A stretch of 64,000 nucleotides of DNA from the NCBI GenBank assembly GCA_020404895.1, contig JADBWK010000024.1:1-64000 (forward strand), in the 5' to 3' direction. The position numbers were made by a program, and so were the translations under genes. The notes below the pieces were generated by a model. That model did not search any database. It saw only the letters and a list, made by a program, of their open reading frames with translations, and was not told where the DNA came from. This document shows, piece by piece, positions 46,725 to 56,134 of this stretch. Within the stretch, counting starts at the first letter, position 1, and the number at the start of each line of letters is the position of its first letter. This stretch comes from Pseudanabaena sp. M085S1SP2A07QC. GTDB lineage: Bacteria; Cyanobacteriota; Cyanobacteriia; Pseudanabaenales; Pseudanabaenaceae.

Positions 46725-48194
46725 CTAGTCCAATTCATTGGAAAATACAGCTGCGATCGCCTGTTTTGCATCAGAGCGGAATTCCTGCACATTCACGAGG
46801 CTGAGTAAACTTACAGCAATAATCATTACAGCAGCTTCGCATACAAACACAAAACTATAGGCATAGATCGCCGTACTAAAGATCATCTTACCAACATCCA
46901 GCACGATGCCACCTGAAAGCGTGGCAATACCTCTTGCGATCGCCTGAGATAAACCCCAAGCACCGATGAATGTGCCTGCGGTTTCGGCAGCTGTGAGGTC
47001 GAGCATGAGACTTAATGCGCCTGAAGTGGTGATTCCTGAAGCAAATCCAAAGAGAGTGAGAGCTACTTGCAAAACAACAGTTTTTTGAGTGAAGCCTGCA
47101 ATCAATAGGAGAGCACAGCTAGCTGCAACTAAATAACAACCTAATTTTGTAGAATTTTCTTTGCCGAGTCGGGGCACAATTAGAAATCCTGAAGAACTTA
47201 AACCAATGAGCGTACCTGTTCCAAAAGCTGCATTAAGTTGGGTCGTCGCACAAATGCTCATTCCAAATACAGCACCCCCAAATGGTTCCATAATCGCATC
47301 TTGCATAAAAATACCGATGGTCATCATTAGCAAAAACGAGAAAAATAAACCAGTCTGTTTACTTGCAGTTAATACGCGCAGAGCCCTACCTAAGCTAAGT
47401 TTATCTTCTGTTGCAGTAGTTCCATTGAGAATATGATTTTGAGCGACGCGCAATTTATAACGGGAATATTTTCTCTCAACGCCATAGGTTGCAAAAAAAG
47501 ACAGTCCAACTACGGCAACAGGAATGATTATGAAGACAGAATTAATTGATTTTTGGAGCTGAGCAAGGCGATCGCTATTTGCATAAATAGACACCTCACT
47601 AGGCGGTGCACCTGTACAGGGTAAAAGTCTTGAAACAGCGATCGCGCCAATCACAATGCCCACCATGAGCATCGACCAAACGATCCCAACTAATTTTGAG
47701 CGATCCTCTTCATCGGATATATCTACTAACAATGCTGCAAAAGGAGTGGAACTAAAACTTATTGCCATTCCATAAATCGCGAACATTGCACCAAGTAACC
47801 CTACCCACGCATATGTAACACCATTCCAGCCAATCTCATGAACGCTAAGCCCCAGTTTCCACATTACCTGTGTAAGTAAAAAGGCAATGATCGCAAATAC
47901 TACTGCTCCAATCCAGACATATCCTGAGCGATGAGTTCCAAATATGGTTTTAGCGTCGGAGGTCTGCCCAAACCAGACTCTCGTCGGTGATACAAATAGA
48001 GGCATGGCTATAAACCCTGCGGCGAGGGTAGCTGGAATTGTCAATTCGTTGATCATTAGGCGGTTAAGAAGCCCAGCAATCAGCAAAGACATAATCCCTA
48101 AGCCCATTTGAAATAATCCGATCCGAAACATCTGGATCAGTGGCAGTTTAGGCGGCTGTTCGTCTAAATTTGCAGTATCCACTTGGTTATTCAT
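46725..48194 (-). CDS. PucC-like major facilitator (BCH1/PUCC family)
   Basis: 489 residues with about twelve membrane helices. Family patterns are 'FRIGLFQMGLGIMSLLIAGLLNRLM', 'VSPTRVWFGQTSDA' and 'GTHRSGYVWIGA' near the N-terminus. PucC/LhaA proteins assist assembly of chlorophyll antenna complexes in purple bacteria; cyanobacterial members are thought to handle chlorophyll or related pigments. It is convergent with the PKS-methyltransferase pair, so a shared pathway is not shown. Confidence 0.85.
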   Translation of the reverse strand: MNNQVDTANLDEQPPKLPLIQMFRIGLFQMGLGIMSLLIAGLLNRLMINELTIPATLAAGFIAMPLFVSPTRVWFGQTSDAKTIFGTHRSGYVWIGAVVFAIIAFLLTQVMWKLGLSVHEIGWNGVTYAWVGLLGAMFAIYGMAISFSSTPFAALLVDISDEEDRSKLVGIVWSMLMVGIVIGAIAVSRLLPCTGAPPSEVSIYANSDRLAQLQKSINSVFIIIPVAVVGLSFFATYGVERKYSRYKLRVAQNHILNGTTATEDKLSLGRALRVLTASKQTGLFFSFLLMMTIGIFMQDAIMEPFGGAVFGMSICATTQLNAAFGTGTLIGLSSSGFLIVPRLGKENSTKLGCYLVAASCALLLIAGFTQKTVVLQVALTLFGFASGITTSGALSLMLDLTAAETAGTFIGAWGLSQAIARGIATLSGGIVLDVGKMIFSTAIYAYSFVFVCEAAVMIIAVSLLSLVNVQEFRSDAKQAIAAVFSNELD

Positions 48195-48282
48195 CGTTTA
48201 CGATTGAAATTTTAAAAATCAAGAAAAAATATTACTATTCACTTTAGCACTAAGAGCAGAAAGCCCTATGCTGTAAAGGTTT

Positions 48283-48317
48283 AAATAAAAGACAGCACAA
48301 AGTACTGTCTTTTATTT
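48283..48317. repeat. 13-bp palindrome between divergent genes
   Basis: AAATAAAAGACAG pairs with its complement around a 9-nt tip. It is upstream of both flanking genes. Confidence 0.8.
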
Positions 48318-48375
48318 ATAAACTTCCGCAGAATTGCGCTAGCCGATCGCAAAACAAGTTCGTAAACTCTAAATC

Positions 48376-48430
48376 ATTCTTGGTTTGTTTTGTTGCTGTG
48401 CAAAGCACAGCAACAAAACAAACCAAGAAT
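48376..48430. repeat. 26-bp perfect palindrome upstream of ankyrin gene
   Basis: Arms ATTCTTGGTTTGTTTTG plus TTGCTGTGC, loop AAA. The tip GTTGCTGTGC matches the one at 5642-5684. It lies between divergent genes, 26 bp before the ankyrin start. Confidence 0.9.
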
Positions 48431-48455
48431 ATTAACTTGAGATGCGAGTAGATCT

Positions 48456-49013
48456 ATGAATATTTTTTTGAAAAGCTCAAACTTTTTATTAGCCTGTAGC
48501 CTTGTTCTTAGCTTTAGCAGCAATGTCTATGCTAATGATCTCTATGCGAATAATTTATTACCGCATAGCTCTGAGTTAAGCAAGCTAATTAATATCCAAA
48601 ACAAGCAGATTAAGCAAGAGAAAACCAAGCAAAATCTGAATGCACAATTACTCATAGCTGCTCAAAATGGCAACATCAAGGAAGTAAGATCGCTAATTTC
48701 TCAAGCAACCGATGTTAATGTCCGCGATGAATATGGCTGGACACCAATCCTATGGGCGGCAATGAATGGACATACTGATGTGGTGCGAGTGTTGTTAGTA
48801 TCAGGCGCAAATCCCAATACACGCAATAAGTATGGATGGACTCCACTGATGTGGGCAGCGGGGCAAGGCTTTGGCGAAATTGTGCGATCGCTAATTGCAT
48901 CAGGTGCACGACTAAATGCACAGGACCGCAATGGCTGGACAGCGATGATGTGGGCATGGGACGGCAATCATCAAGAGACTGTCGCAATTTTGCGAAGTGT
49001 TGCAAATAATTAG
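48456..49013 (+). CDS. Exported ankyrin-repeat protein
   Basis: 185 residues. Signal peptide (about 1-26, ending SNVYANDL), a spacer rich in N, K and Q, then four ankyrin repeats from about residue 68: 'AQLLIAAQNGNIKEVRSLI', 'GWTPILWAAMNGHTDVVRVLL', 'GWTPLMWAAGQGFGEIVRSLI' and 'GWTAMMWAWDGNHQETVAIL'. Ankyrin repeats bind other proteins; here in the periplasm or outside. Partner unknown. Confidence 0.88.
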   Translation: MNIFLKSSNFLLACSLVLSFSSNVYANDLYANNLLPHSSELSKLINIQNKQIKQEKTKQNLNAQLLIAAQNGNIKEVRSLISQATDVNVRDEYGWTPILWAAMNGHTDVVRVLLVSGANPNTRNKYGWTPLMWAAGQGFGEIVRSLIASGARLNAQDRNGWTAMMWAWDGNHQETVAILRSVANN

Positions 49014-49101
49014 GACTTACGCAAAAGAACGAGCCGTAGGGGCAATTCATGAATTGCCCCTACGGCAAAATGAGGCTTTCAGGGCATTTTTGCGTAAGTC
49101 C
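49013..49101. repeat. MITE-like element with nested palindrome
   Basis: Terminal inverted repeats GGACTTACGCAAAA (49013-49026) and complement (49088-49101) enclose a perfect 34-bp palindrome at 49033-49066 (half-site GCCGTAGGGGCAATTCA). That inner palindrome is the core seen at 29102-29157 inside different arms. The element touches the ankyrin stop codon. Confidence 0.8.
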
Positions 49102-49151
49102 AAGTAATTAGAGAAACATTGCACAAAGTGCAATGTTTCTCTAATTACTTG
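49101..49151. repeat. 24-bp perfect palindrome downstream of the mscS remnant
   Basis: CAAGTAATTAGAGAAACATT plus GCAC, loop AAA, complement. It directly abuts the preceding MITE-like element and lies between converging genes. Confidence 0.88.
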
Positions 49152-49160
49152 TCAACTGTA

Positions 49161-49765
49161 TCAAAGAGTCCCAATCGTAATCTCCTCTTGTTCCATTCTC
49201 AACTTGAGACGACGACGGAATTCCCTTCCCACGACCCATTGCTGAAGTGGTTGTGTTTTAATCCAGATACGGATTAAAATGCCTGATTGCTGTAAATCAT
49301 CAATCCCAAGAACCTAAGGTTACGAACGATCGCAATCGAGCTATTTGGGATGGTAATTAATTGACCTTCGTTATTACGGATTTGAGTGATTCGTAGATTC
49401 ATATTTTCGACTAACCCTCTCAATTCACCTACCATGATCACATCACCGACAGCATACTGATCTTCTAAAATAATCAAAAATCCATTAATTACATCCTTAA
49501 TCAGCCCCTGAGCTGCAAAAGAAATTGCAATACCAACAATTCCCGCCCCTGCTAATAATGGAATCAAGTCAAAACCTATAGCAGAGAGAATTGCTAAGGC
49601 TCCTAGACCAAACAAAGCGATCCCATTAAAAAATTCAGATTGCCCCCAAGCGCTTTGACTAGACGAAAAAGATAGTGATAGAGCGATCGCTAAAATACAT
49701 AAAACAGAAGTACGTAAACACTTTTTCCAAAAGTGGAATTTGGATTTGACTGAATGATTGGACAT
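49161..49765 (-). pseudogene. MscS-family mechanosensitive channel, broken by deletions and frameshift
   Basis: The 5' part (49765 down to about 49310) encodes a signal peptide and the MscS pore/beta core: 'LLAGAGIVGIAISFAAQGL', 'IILEDQYAVGDVIMVG' and 'ITIPNSSIAIVRNL'. The frame then ends at 49274. In another frame the C-terminal domain continues to a TGA at 49161: LGIDDLQQSGILIRIWIK, then 'QQWVVGREFRRRLKLRMEQ'. Roughly 50-60 residues between the two are missing compared with the family, and part of the membrane region after the signal peptide also seems deleted. Probably inactive. It ends 3 bp from the PAP-fibrillin gene. Confidence 0.8.
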
Positions 49766-49768
49766 TGA

Positions 49769-50362
49769 TTAAATCTTTCTCAAAACAAATAGATTCCCTT
49801 CATTGCCTCTACCGATTCGCAAATCCTGATCGATATAGGTTGTCTCTAGCCATCCTTTTTGATCTTCTCTTTTAATTGGGAAGTCGATCGCAAATAATTT
49901 CTTAGGCGATCGCAAAGTATCAATAAAACTATCTATATTCTGATAGCCAATTAAGTTTTGTGAACCAGCTACCAAGCGCTCAAAATTCACTTTAACTCGT
50001 TTCTCATCAACCACCGTAAAATTTGCACAGACACTCACTATCCCACTTAGTAACGGCAGCCCTTTAATCTCAGCAACATTAAAAATCTTGCCTTCCGCTA
50101 CACGCAAACATTGATATATATTACCTAGTCTGTACAACGGGAATCGATCAATTCCCAAGAGCTCTTGGCTAGTCGTAAATAGTAGTAACCAATTGCCATC
50201 TAGTAGTTCAGGATTGTCATTTGGTGAAGAGTTAGGATTTAATTCTTCAAGGTACGCAACAGCCGAAAAAATCGCCTTACGCTGATTTTCGGACATTTGT
50301 AAGCCACGATTCACAGGTGCGATCGCATTAATAAGATTTGCTTTGCGAGTATTACTAGTCAT
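49769..50362 (-). CDS. PAP/fibrillin family protein
   Basis: 197 residues. PAP/fibrillin pattern: 'LNPNSSPNDNPELLDGNWLLLFTTS', 'YQCLRVAEGKIFNVAEI' and a C-terminal 'GWLETTYIDQDLRIGRGNEGNLFVL'. Plant fibrillins sit in plastoglobules and thylakoids and bind lipids or carotenoids; cyanobacterial members affect photosystem stability under stress. It lies just upstream of the mscS remnant, same strand. Confidence 0.87.
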   Translation of the reverse strand: MTSNTRKANLINAIAPVNRGLQMSENQRKAIFSAVAYLEELNPNSSPNDNPELLDGNWLLLFTTSQELLGIDRFPLYRLGNIYQCLRVAEGKIFNVAEIKGLPLLSGIVSVCANFTVVDEKRVKVNFERLVAGSQNLIGYQNIDSFIDTLRSPKKLFAIDFPIKREDQKGWLETTYIDQDLRIGRGNEGNLFVLRKI

Positions 50363-51040
50363 GTCTTTATTCTAAACGCATCCAAACCAAACATGATTAG
50401 AACATATATATACAGGTATATATATGTTTTAGGAACCCAGATCTAAAACCTAAACTAATTGCCAATTAATTAGGCAGAGACTTGATTGTAGTGCTTATTG
50501 GCTACTAGATTATATGTCTTGAGATAAATAATCAACGGACATAATTGTGTAAGTCTTGTACAAAACAATCAACATAGTGTAGGCTATATTACGTATCGAA
50601 CAAAAAATACACTCAATAAAATTTAAATAATGAAAATCTAAATTTTGCCGTAACGTCTGCGTTCACTAGTATTGTTTGTTGGTTGATTTTTCATTCCTAA
50701 AGATGAAGAAATTTCGAGGGAGAAATTAATGATTTGTAGAATCTGGGAGAGTCCCCAAACTGCGATTTTCTAGATTTCATAATCAACTTTTGCAACTAAA
50801 TCCTATTATTTGAAAATAAATTTTGAACTCAATTCAAAACCAAGTAAAGATCGTAGCCTATAATTTTGAGTCTCTACTTAGTTGTTTAATTGAAACGTAA
50901 AATATTTTGCTCAAATTGTAGTTGACAATCTATTTTAGAAATAATTACGGATAGTTCGCTGCTTCCAAAAACTGGTGGTTTTCAACATTGCCTTTTACGG
51001 AAACACATTATTGCTTTTTAGTCAGAAAAATTAGAACTAT
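50363..51040. other. Long upstream region of the surface-protein cluster
   Basis: Nearly 680 bp with no supportable gene. It contains a 13-bp AT-rich inverted repeat at 50401-50428 (AACATATATATAC / complement, 2-nt loop). The rest is A+T-rich and free of HIP1 sites as far as I could see. It probably carries the promoter and a long leader for the gene at 51041. Confidence 0.5.
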
Positions 51041-53755
51041 ATGGGTAATTATAGTAAAAAAACTAACTCAAAGTCTTCATTCTATCGGTTGATAGCAGCA
51101 ACATTGACAATAAGTGGAGTGTCATCGTTACTGCCCTATCTTGCAATAGCTCAGGTTGTGCCGCCAACGCCAGCAAATACCCAAATCCTCAACCGCGCAT
51201 CTGGTACTTATGTAGACCCGAATAATCCTCTCATACCGATTAACGCCACTTCTAATACAGTTACGGTAACCGTTGCAGAGGTAGCAGGTATTACGAATGT
51301 GCCAGCGGGGATTATCGATGTTAACGGTGGTAGCGTCTCCCTAGGTGACGTAGTTAACTTTGACTTTTTAGTTACAAACACAGGAAATGCTCCTAGCAAT
51401 ATCGTCTTCCCAGCAGTCGCAAACATTACAACTGTAGGTTTAAGCACTGCTCCTGGTCCTGGTACATTGCAGTACCAACTAGACCTAAATAATGATGGTG
51501 ACTTTGCCGATGCTGGTGAAGCTTTGCAAGCTGGAGCGTTTACCACCACCACACCAATTCCTGCGGGTAGCTCTGTGCGAGTCAGAGTTGTTGGCACGGT
51601 AACAGCCGCCGCCGCAGGCGCACCTGTCAGCGTCCGATTGGGTGATACTGGGGCTAATGACAACACAGCAGGCACTCAAAACCAACCAGACTCAGGTGCT
51701 GAGCCACCACTTACAACAGGAACTGATCCAGTGGCTGGTGCTGCTGGGTCTGAGGGCGAGATTCGTACTGTCAACGTGGCACCTGATGCGCCTGTTAACG
51801 GTGAGCGTGAAGCATCCGCAATTCAAGCAACCACGGTTGCTACGGCTGTTCGTAATATAGCCTTAGCAACTATCCTAAAGGCCAGAGCAAGTTATGACCC
51901 AGGAGTTGCTAATACCTTAATCGATGATCGCCTCACCTATCGACTAAACCTAAGAGTTGCCGCAACCTCTCCCAATCCTGCTCAATTCACGCCAACAGCC
52001 CTCGAAGGAACTACGGTTAACGTTAATGGCGGCAACCAAACTCGCATTTTAATTTCTGACGTAATTCCCGCAGGAACCACAATTGATAGCACATTTGATG
52101 CAGCCGCAAATTTACCTGCGGGCTGGCAAGCAGTCTATCAATATGCACCACCAACTGCCGCAGCTACGATTCCCATCGTTAGCGCCGTAGGTGGAGCATT
52201 GCCAGCAGCAGCATGGTTAACTACCGCTCCAGATGCTGGAACTGCGCCTAACGTTGTTCGTGTTGGCTATATTTTTACAGGGACTCTGGCTCCTGGGTTT
52301 ACCACTGAATTAGTTGCCAATGCTTTCCAATTTAGAGTAGTCACCACAGGATTAGCTGGTGGCGGCGTGGTTAACAATATTGCTCAAATATTTGGCGAAA
52401 CTGTGGGTGACCCAACCAATCGCGTGATCTATGATGAATCAGGCGACCAAAACCCCAATAACTTTGAAGGAGCTATTCCTCCAGCCCCTGAAGGATCACT
52501 CTTTACCCCCAATGGCGCAACTCCTGACAATGGTGTTCCTAATCCAGCCACTCAAGATACTGACAATAACAATAACAACACTGGTACAGGCTCTGGTGGG
52601 GAAGTTAACATTTTCCCAATTGTTCCAACAGGTGGCATTCTCAATGGACCAAACAATGTCCCTGGTGCGATCGGTCGAACTGATAACAACGATGACTTTA
52701 CAAATCGCTCCACGGGCTTAACTGCACCTCAGTCAATTCCAGGGGAACCCGTCGGAGTGTTGTTCGATCCACCGCCGATTATTTTTAACAACACGTTCCA
52801 AAACCCGCCCAGCAATACAACCAACCTAGATACAGTTCGCCTGTTGCCATTGCCTCCAAGCGATCTATCTGTGCCATTGGCTTCAAGACAGCCAAATGGT
52901 GATATTCCCGATGGCACTAGAGTAACGATTACTTTTGGAACCCAGATCGCGTCTTATGTATATAACGCAGGTGTCTACAACTTCGACCCAAACCCATTAG
53001 TAAGTTCTGGATTGCTGCCTGGATCTCAAAGTGTGTTAGTCAATGGTCTAGCGCCTGGGGTATTGAATAACTATACCGTTACCCTTGATTTGCCGCTAGG
53101 ACCTCAGAATACACTTCTATCCGTTGACCGCTTTGTGACAGCAGAGGCTGCAACACCCGGAACGGGAGCATCTCGCGCAGGATTTAATGTGCCGATTGTC
53201 GCTTTTGTGGATAGCGATATTGATGGAAACTTTGACTTTTCAGCAACTCCACCGAACGATGCGATCTTTAATATCACAATCGATCGCGGTTATACAGGTT
53301 ATGTAAGGTTGCGGAAGCAGTCTCAAGTTTTGCAAGGCACTAATCCACGCCCTGTTATCGCCCCAAATAGCACGCTTGACGAACTTGCCAAGACCGCAGA
53401 GCCAGGCAATATAGTCCGCTATGTAGTTGAGTATGTCAACTTCTCAACTCCTCTTGCAGGGGCAGGTAGTGTAGTTCTAGATGCTGCGAACTTGGTGATT
53501 ACAGAAAATGGAGCAACTGCACCGAACAACTGGGCAGGGGTATCGTTGCACTTCAACAATCCCGCAGTGGTTGGCGGATTTGCTCAAAATACCTTTGCGA
53601 CACAAGGTACGGTTACCTATGATGGTGCAGCCATTCCCGACCCAGCCACAGGAACTGCCATCACGACTTATGTAAATAATGTCGGCACGATTCAACCCGC
53701 AACTAATCCAGCTATCTTCCAAGGCGTTTTCCGCTTCCATCGCCAGTTGCAATAG
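51041..53755 (+). CDS. Large exported DUF11-like repeat protein
   Basis: 904 residues. A signal peptide (about 1-38, ending YLAIAQ) is followed by ILNRASGTYVDP, a motif shared with the 500-residue protein at 54632 (IQNRASGSYSTP). Then come several beta-sandwich repeats of DUF11 type ('GDVVNFDFLVTNTGNAPSN', 'PAGTTIDSTFD', 'AEPGNIVRYVVEYVNFS'), rich in N, T, P, G and A and very poor in Cys and Lys. There is no LPXTG or transmembrane anchor. Probably a cell-surface or fibrous protein. First of six exported proteins in a row. Confidence 0.8.
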   Translation: MGNYSKKTNSKSSFYRLIAATLTISGVSSLLPYLAIAQVVPPTPANTQILNRASGTYVDPNNPLIPINATSNTVTVTVAEVAGITNVPAGIIDVNGGSVSLGDVVNFDFLVTNTGNAPSNIVFPAVANITTVGLSTAPGPGTLQYQLDLNNDGDFADAGEALQAGAFTTTTPIPAGSSVRVRVVGTVTAAAAGAPVSVRLGDTGANDNTAGTQNQPDSGAEPPLTTGTDPVAGAAGSEGEIRTVNVAPDAPVNGEREASAIQATTVATAVRNIALATILKARASYDPGVANTLIDDRLTYRLNLRVAATSPNPAQFTPTALEGTTVNVNGGNQTRILISDVIPAGTTIDSTFDAAANLPAGWQAVYQYAPPTAAATIPIVSAVGGALPAAAWLTTAPDAGTAPNVVRVGYIFTGTLAPGFTTELVANAFQFRVVTTGLAGGGVVNNIAQIFGETVGDPTNRVIYDESGDQNPNNFEGAIPPAPEGSLFTPNGATPDNGVPNPATQDTDNNNNNTGTGSGGEVNIFPIVPTGGILNGPNNVPGAIGRTDNNDDFTNRSTGLTAPQSIPGEPVGVLFDPPPIIFNNTFQNPPSNTTNLDTVRLLPLPPSDLSVPLASRQPNGDIPDGTRVTITFGTQIASYVYNAGVYNFDPNPLVSSGLLPGSQSVLVNGLAPGVLNNYTVTLDLPLGPQNTLLSVDRFVTAEAATPGTGASRAGFNVPIVAFVDSDIDGNFDFSATPPNDAIFNITIDRGYTGYVRLRKQSQVLQGTNPRPVIAPNSTLDELAKTAEPGNIVRYVVEYVNFSTPLAGAGSVVLDAANLVITENGATAPNNWAGVSLHFNNPAVVGGFAQNTFATQGTVTYDGAAIPDPATGTAITTYVNNVGTIQPATNPAIFQGVFRFHRQLQ

Positions 53756-53770
53756 CATCTGAGTCTATCG

Positions 53771-53864
53771 CCATTTTCAAATGAGCTTCTGCTCATTTGA
53801 AAATGGGAAATTAAGCTCATTAAAGTTTTGAGATTTTCAATTTGTCTATGACAAATTGAAAATC
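53771..53864. repeat. Two hairpins between surface-protein genes
   Basis: CCATTTTCAAATGAGC pairs across TTCT (53771-53806), then GATTTTCAATTTGTC pairs across TAT (53832-53864). Possible terminators of the 904-residue gene. Confidence 0.75.
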
Positions 53865-53957
53865 CCTATACAGCTCAAGAGATCAAGAAAAGAGAATCAA
53901 TTCTTTTTTTAAATATAGACAGACTGATAAGAATTTATCGAAGTTTTGGAGCCGATC

Positions 53958-54539
53958 ATGAAAAATTTTGAAATTAAACCCTTGTATCTAGCTGTTAGTG
54001 CTGTGATACTGCCTATGTTGCTATTGTCTACTGCGATCGCAAGTAACAATAGTTCTACTAACGTTTCTGAGCCAGATTCACGGGTAGCTCAACAGCAGCA
54101 ACCTGTGGAATTATTATTAGCAGCTGAAAAACGCCAAATCAGCCGTGATGAATCAGGCAAAGAAAAAATTTCTTGGAATGCCCTCCCTTCTAATTCCCAA
54201 GTAATTCCTGGTAGTGTTTTGCGATACACAGTGACAGCCAAAAATAACACTAGCCGTAATATGCGTAATCTTACGGTGATTCAGCCGATTCCTAATGGAA
54301 TGGTCTACATCATCCCATCCGCAACTGCATTAAATACCCCAGGCGCTAAATTGGAATTTAGCATTGATGGAAGTAAGACTTTTACAACTCAACCAATTGT
54401 TCGCGTGCGTACCCGTGGCGGCATCATCGAGGAGCGTCCTGCTCCAGCCGATGCCTATACCCATGTACGCTGGGATTTTGGCGAAGCTTTATCTGCAAAT
54501 TCTAAGGTAATGGTTGCCTATCAGGTTCGTGTCAAGTAG
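53958..54539 (+). CDS. Exported single-DUF11-domain protein
   Basis: 193 residues from the ATG at 53958. Signal peptide about 1-28 (LLLSTAIASNNSS), a Gln/Pro spacer, then one DUF11-like domain: 'SVLRYTVTAKNNTSRNMRN', 'VIQPIPNGMVYIIPSATA', and a final 'HVRWDFGEALSANSKVMVAYQV'. A compact unit that could be a subunit or cap for the larger DUF11 proteins beside it. Separated from both neighbours by hairpins. Confidence 0.78.
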   Translation: MKNFEIKPLYLAVSAVILPMLLLSTAIASNNSSTNVSEPDSRVAQQQQPVELLLAAEKRQISRDESGKEKISWNALPSNSQVIPGSVLRYTVTAKNNTSRNMRNLTVIQPIPNGMVYIIPSATALNTPGAKLEFSIDGSKTFTTQPIVRVRTRGGIIEERPAPADAYTHVRWDFGEALSANSKVMVAYQVRVK

Positions 54540-54543
54540 TTAA

Positions 54544-54576
54544 GATGATGCACCGCACTTTTTACGGTGCATCATC
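54544..54576 (+). terminator. Hairpin after DUF11 gene
   Basis: GATGATGCACCG pairs with its complement across CACTTTTTA, 4 bp after the stop codon. Confidence 0.65.
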
Positions 54577-54631
54577 ACCCATGATTAAAACTAATTTATC
54601 CCGATTGAATATCTAGATTGATAGAACTTTA

Positions 54632-56134
54632 ATGAACATGCGATCGCTCAAAAAAATAATCAAGCGATATGCTTTCTTTTTCTGGTTATGGCTAGGAAGT
54701 TTAGCGTTATGTCTTTGCTTCGCGAATGGCGCTGCTTTCGGTCAAGCACGAACCTATGGAATTCAAAATCGCGCAAGCGGTAGCTATAGCACTCCAGGGG
54801 TAGCTGCGCCAGTTCAAACTTCTTCGCCCTTAAACGTTATTAATGGCGATCGCCTCATCGATCCTCTAGGTCAAATACTCGATTGTGGTGGTAGGGAGTT
54901 TGCCGACTACACTGGTTTTACTATGGGGCTATATCAAGCTATTGGCAGTGGCGGCGAAATCGGCGCTCCAATTGCCTTAACCCCAACTAATCCGCCAAAC
55001 ACAGTCCTGCCAGAAGGACTTGCCCCTAACATCTTAAACGTCAATCCATATTCGATCACCAATGCAGCGGTAAATGGCAGACGCGGGATATATAACTTCT
55101 TGTTAAATGGAGCGCAAAGAGCTCCAGGCAGCACCTATATCCTAGTTGTGAGTCCCCCTCCTAGCCTTGGACTCGGACAACGGCGAATTAGGATCGTAAT
55201 TGGCACACAAAATGGACTGGTCTTGCCATATACAGCTACAGCAGTGGATGGCAGACCCATTGGAATTGACGGAGTTTTCTCGGTTACTGAAAACGTAGTT
55301 GTCAACAATGCTGCCCAGAATGCCTTGTCGCTAAACGCATTGCAGCTTAATTCAGCTTTGTCTGTATGCGAGGCTCGTGAGATCCAGATCATCAAAACAG
55401 GCGATCGCGCTGCTGCTGAGCCAGGCGATATTGCTTCCTATCGTCTAACGATTAAAAATCTCACAACTACGACCTTGATCAATCCTGTTATTACAGATTC
55501 TTTGCCTATCGGCTTGCGATATGTGCCAAATTCTGCAAGAGCATCTGTTAATGGAAATCCTGTCCCAGTTGTGGTTCAGGAAAATGGCAATAATTTATCC
55601 TTTGCGCTCCAAGCACAGATGCCTGCTGGGAACATAAGCGCTTTGGTTGCCTATGCGGTGACTGTTACTCCCGATGCTGTGAGGGGAACAGGAAGGAATT
55701 CCGCTGCGGTTTCGGCAGTTAGAGCCGACAACAATTACACCGTTCGCGACGGGCCCGCCATTTTTACGATGAGAATCCGTCCTGGCATCGTTACTGATTG
55801 TGCCACCTTAATTGGAAGAGTATTTGTGGATAAAAACTTTGATGGAGAACAACAGAATGGCGAGCCGGGCATTCCAGATGCTGTAGTGTTCATGGATGAT
55901 GGAAATCGCATTGTTACTGATGCAAATGGACTATATTCAGTTGCTAATGTCATTCCAGGTGCGCGAACTTTGGTATTAGATATAAGTTCTTTGTCAGGGT
56001 ATACTCTAGCTCCCAACTTATACTTTATCGAACGCAACAGTCAGTCTCGACTTGTAAGACTATCCCCAGGTGGTTTGGCTAGAGCAAATTTTGCTGTAAC
56101 TCCAGCATTTAAAGGTGTGGGAGGGCAAAAATAA
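54632..56134 (+). CDS. Exported protein with DUF11 and SdrD_B-like domains
   Basis: 500 residues. Signal peptide (about 1-40, ending AAFGQA), IQNRASGSYSTP shared with the 904-residue protein, and a unique domain of about 200 residues. A DUF11 domain follows at about 250-360 ('AEPGDIASYRLTIKNLTTTT', 'DSLPIGLRYVPNSA'). A carboxypeptidase-like/SdrD_B domain is at about 389-480 ('GRVFVDKNFDGEQQNGEPGI', 'DANGLYSVANVIPG'). Its stop overlaps the next start by one base (TAATG), so the two are translationally coupled. Confidence 0.82.
   Translation: MNMRSLKKIIKRYAFFFWLWLGSLALCLCFANGAAFGQARTYGIQNRASGSYSTPGVAAPVQTSSPLNVINGDRLIDPLGQILDCGGREFADYTGFTMGLYQAIGSGGEIGAPIALTPTNPPNTVLPEGLAPNILNVNPYSITNAAVNGRRGIYNFLLNGAQRAPGSTYILVVSPPPSLGLGQRRIRIVIGTQNGLVLPYTATAVDGRPIGIDGVFSVTENVVVNNAAQNALSLNALQLNSALSVCEAREIQIIKTGDRAAAEPGDIASYRLTIKNLTTTTLINPVITDSLPIGLRYVPNSARASVNGNPVPVVVQENGNNLSFALQAQMPAGNISALVAYAVTVTPDAVRGTGRNSAAVSAVRADNNYTVRDGPAIFTMRIRPGIVTDCATLIGRVFVDKNFDGEQQNGEPGIPDAVVFMDDGNRIVTDANGLYSVANVIPGARTLVLDISSLSGYTLAPNLYFIERNSQSRLVRLSPGGLARANFAVTPAFKGVGGQK

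Noticed and set aside
46725-48194. PucC-like gene as part of the polyketide pathway
   Set aside because: It is convergent, separated by a terminator-like hairpin, and belongs to a pigment/antenna family; no sequence link to the PKS was seen.
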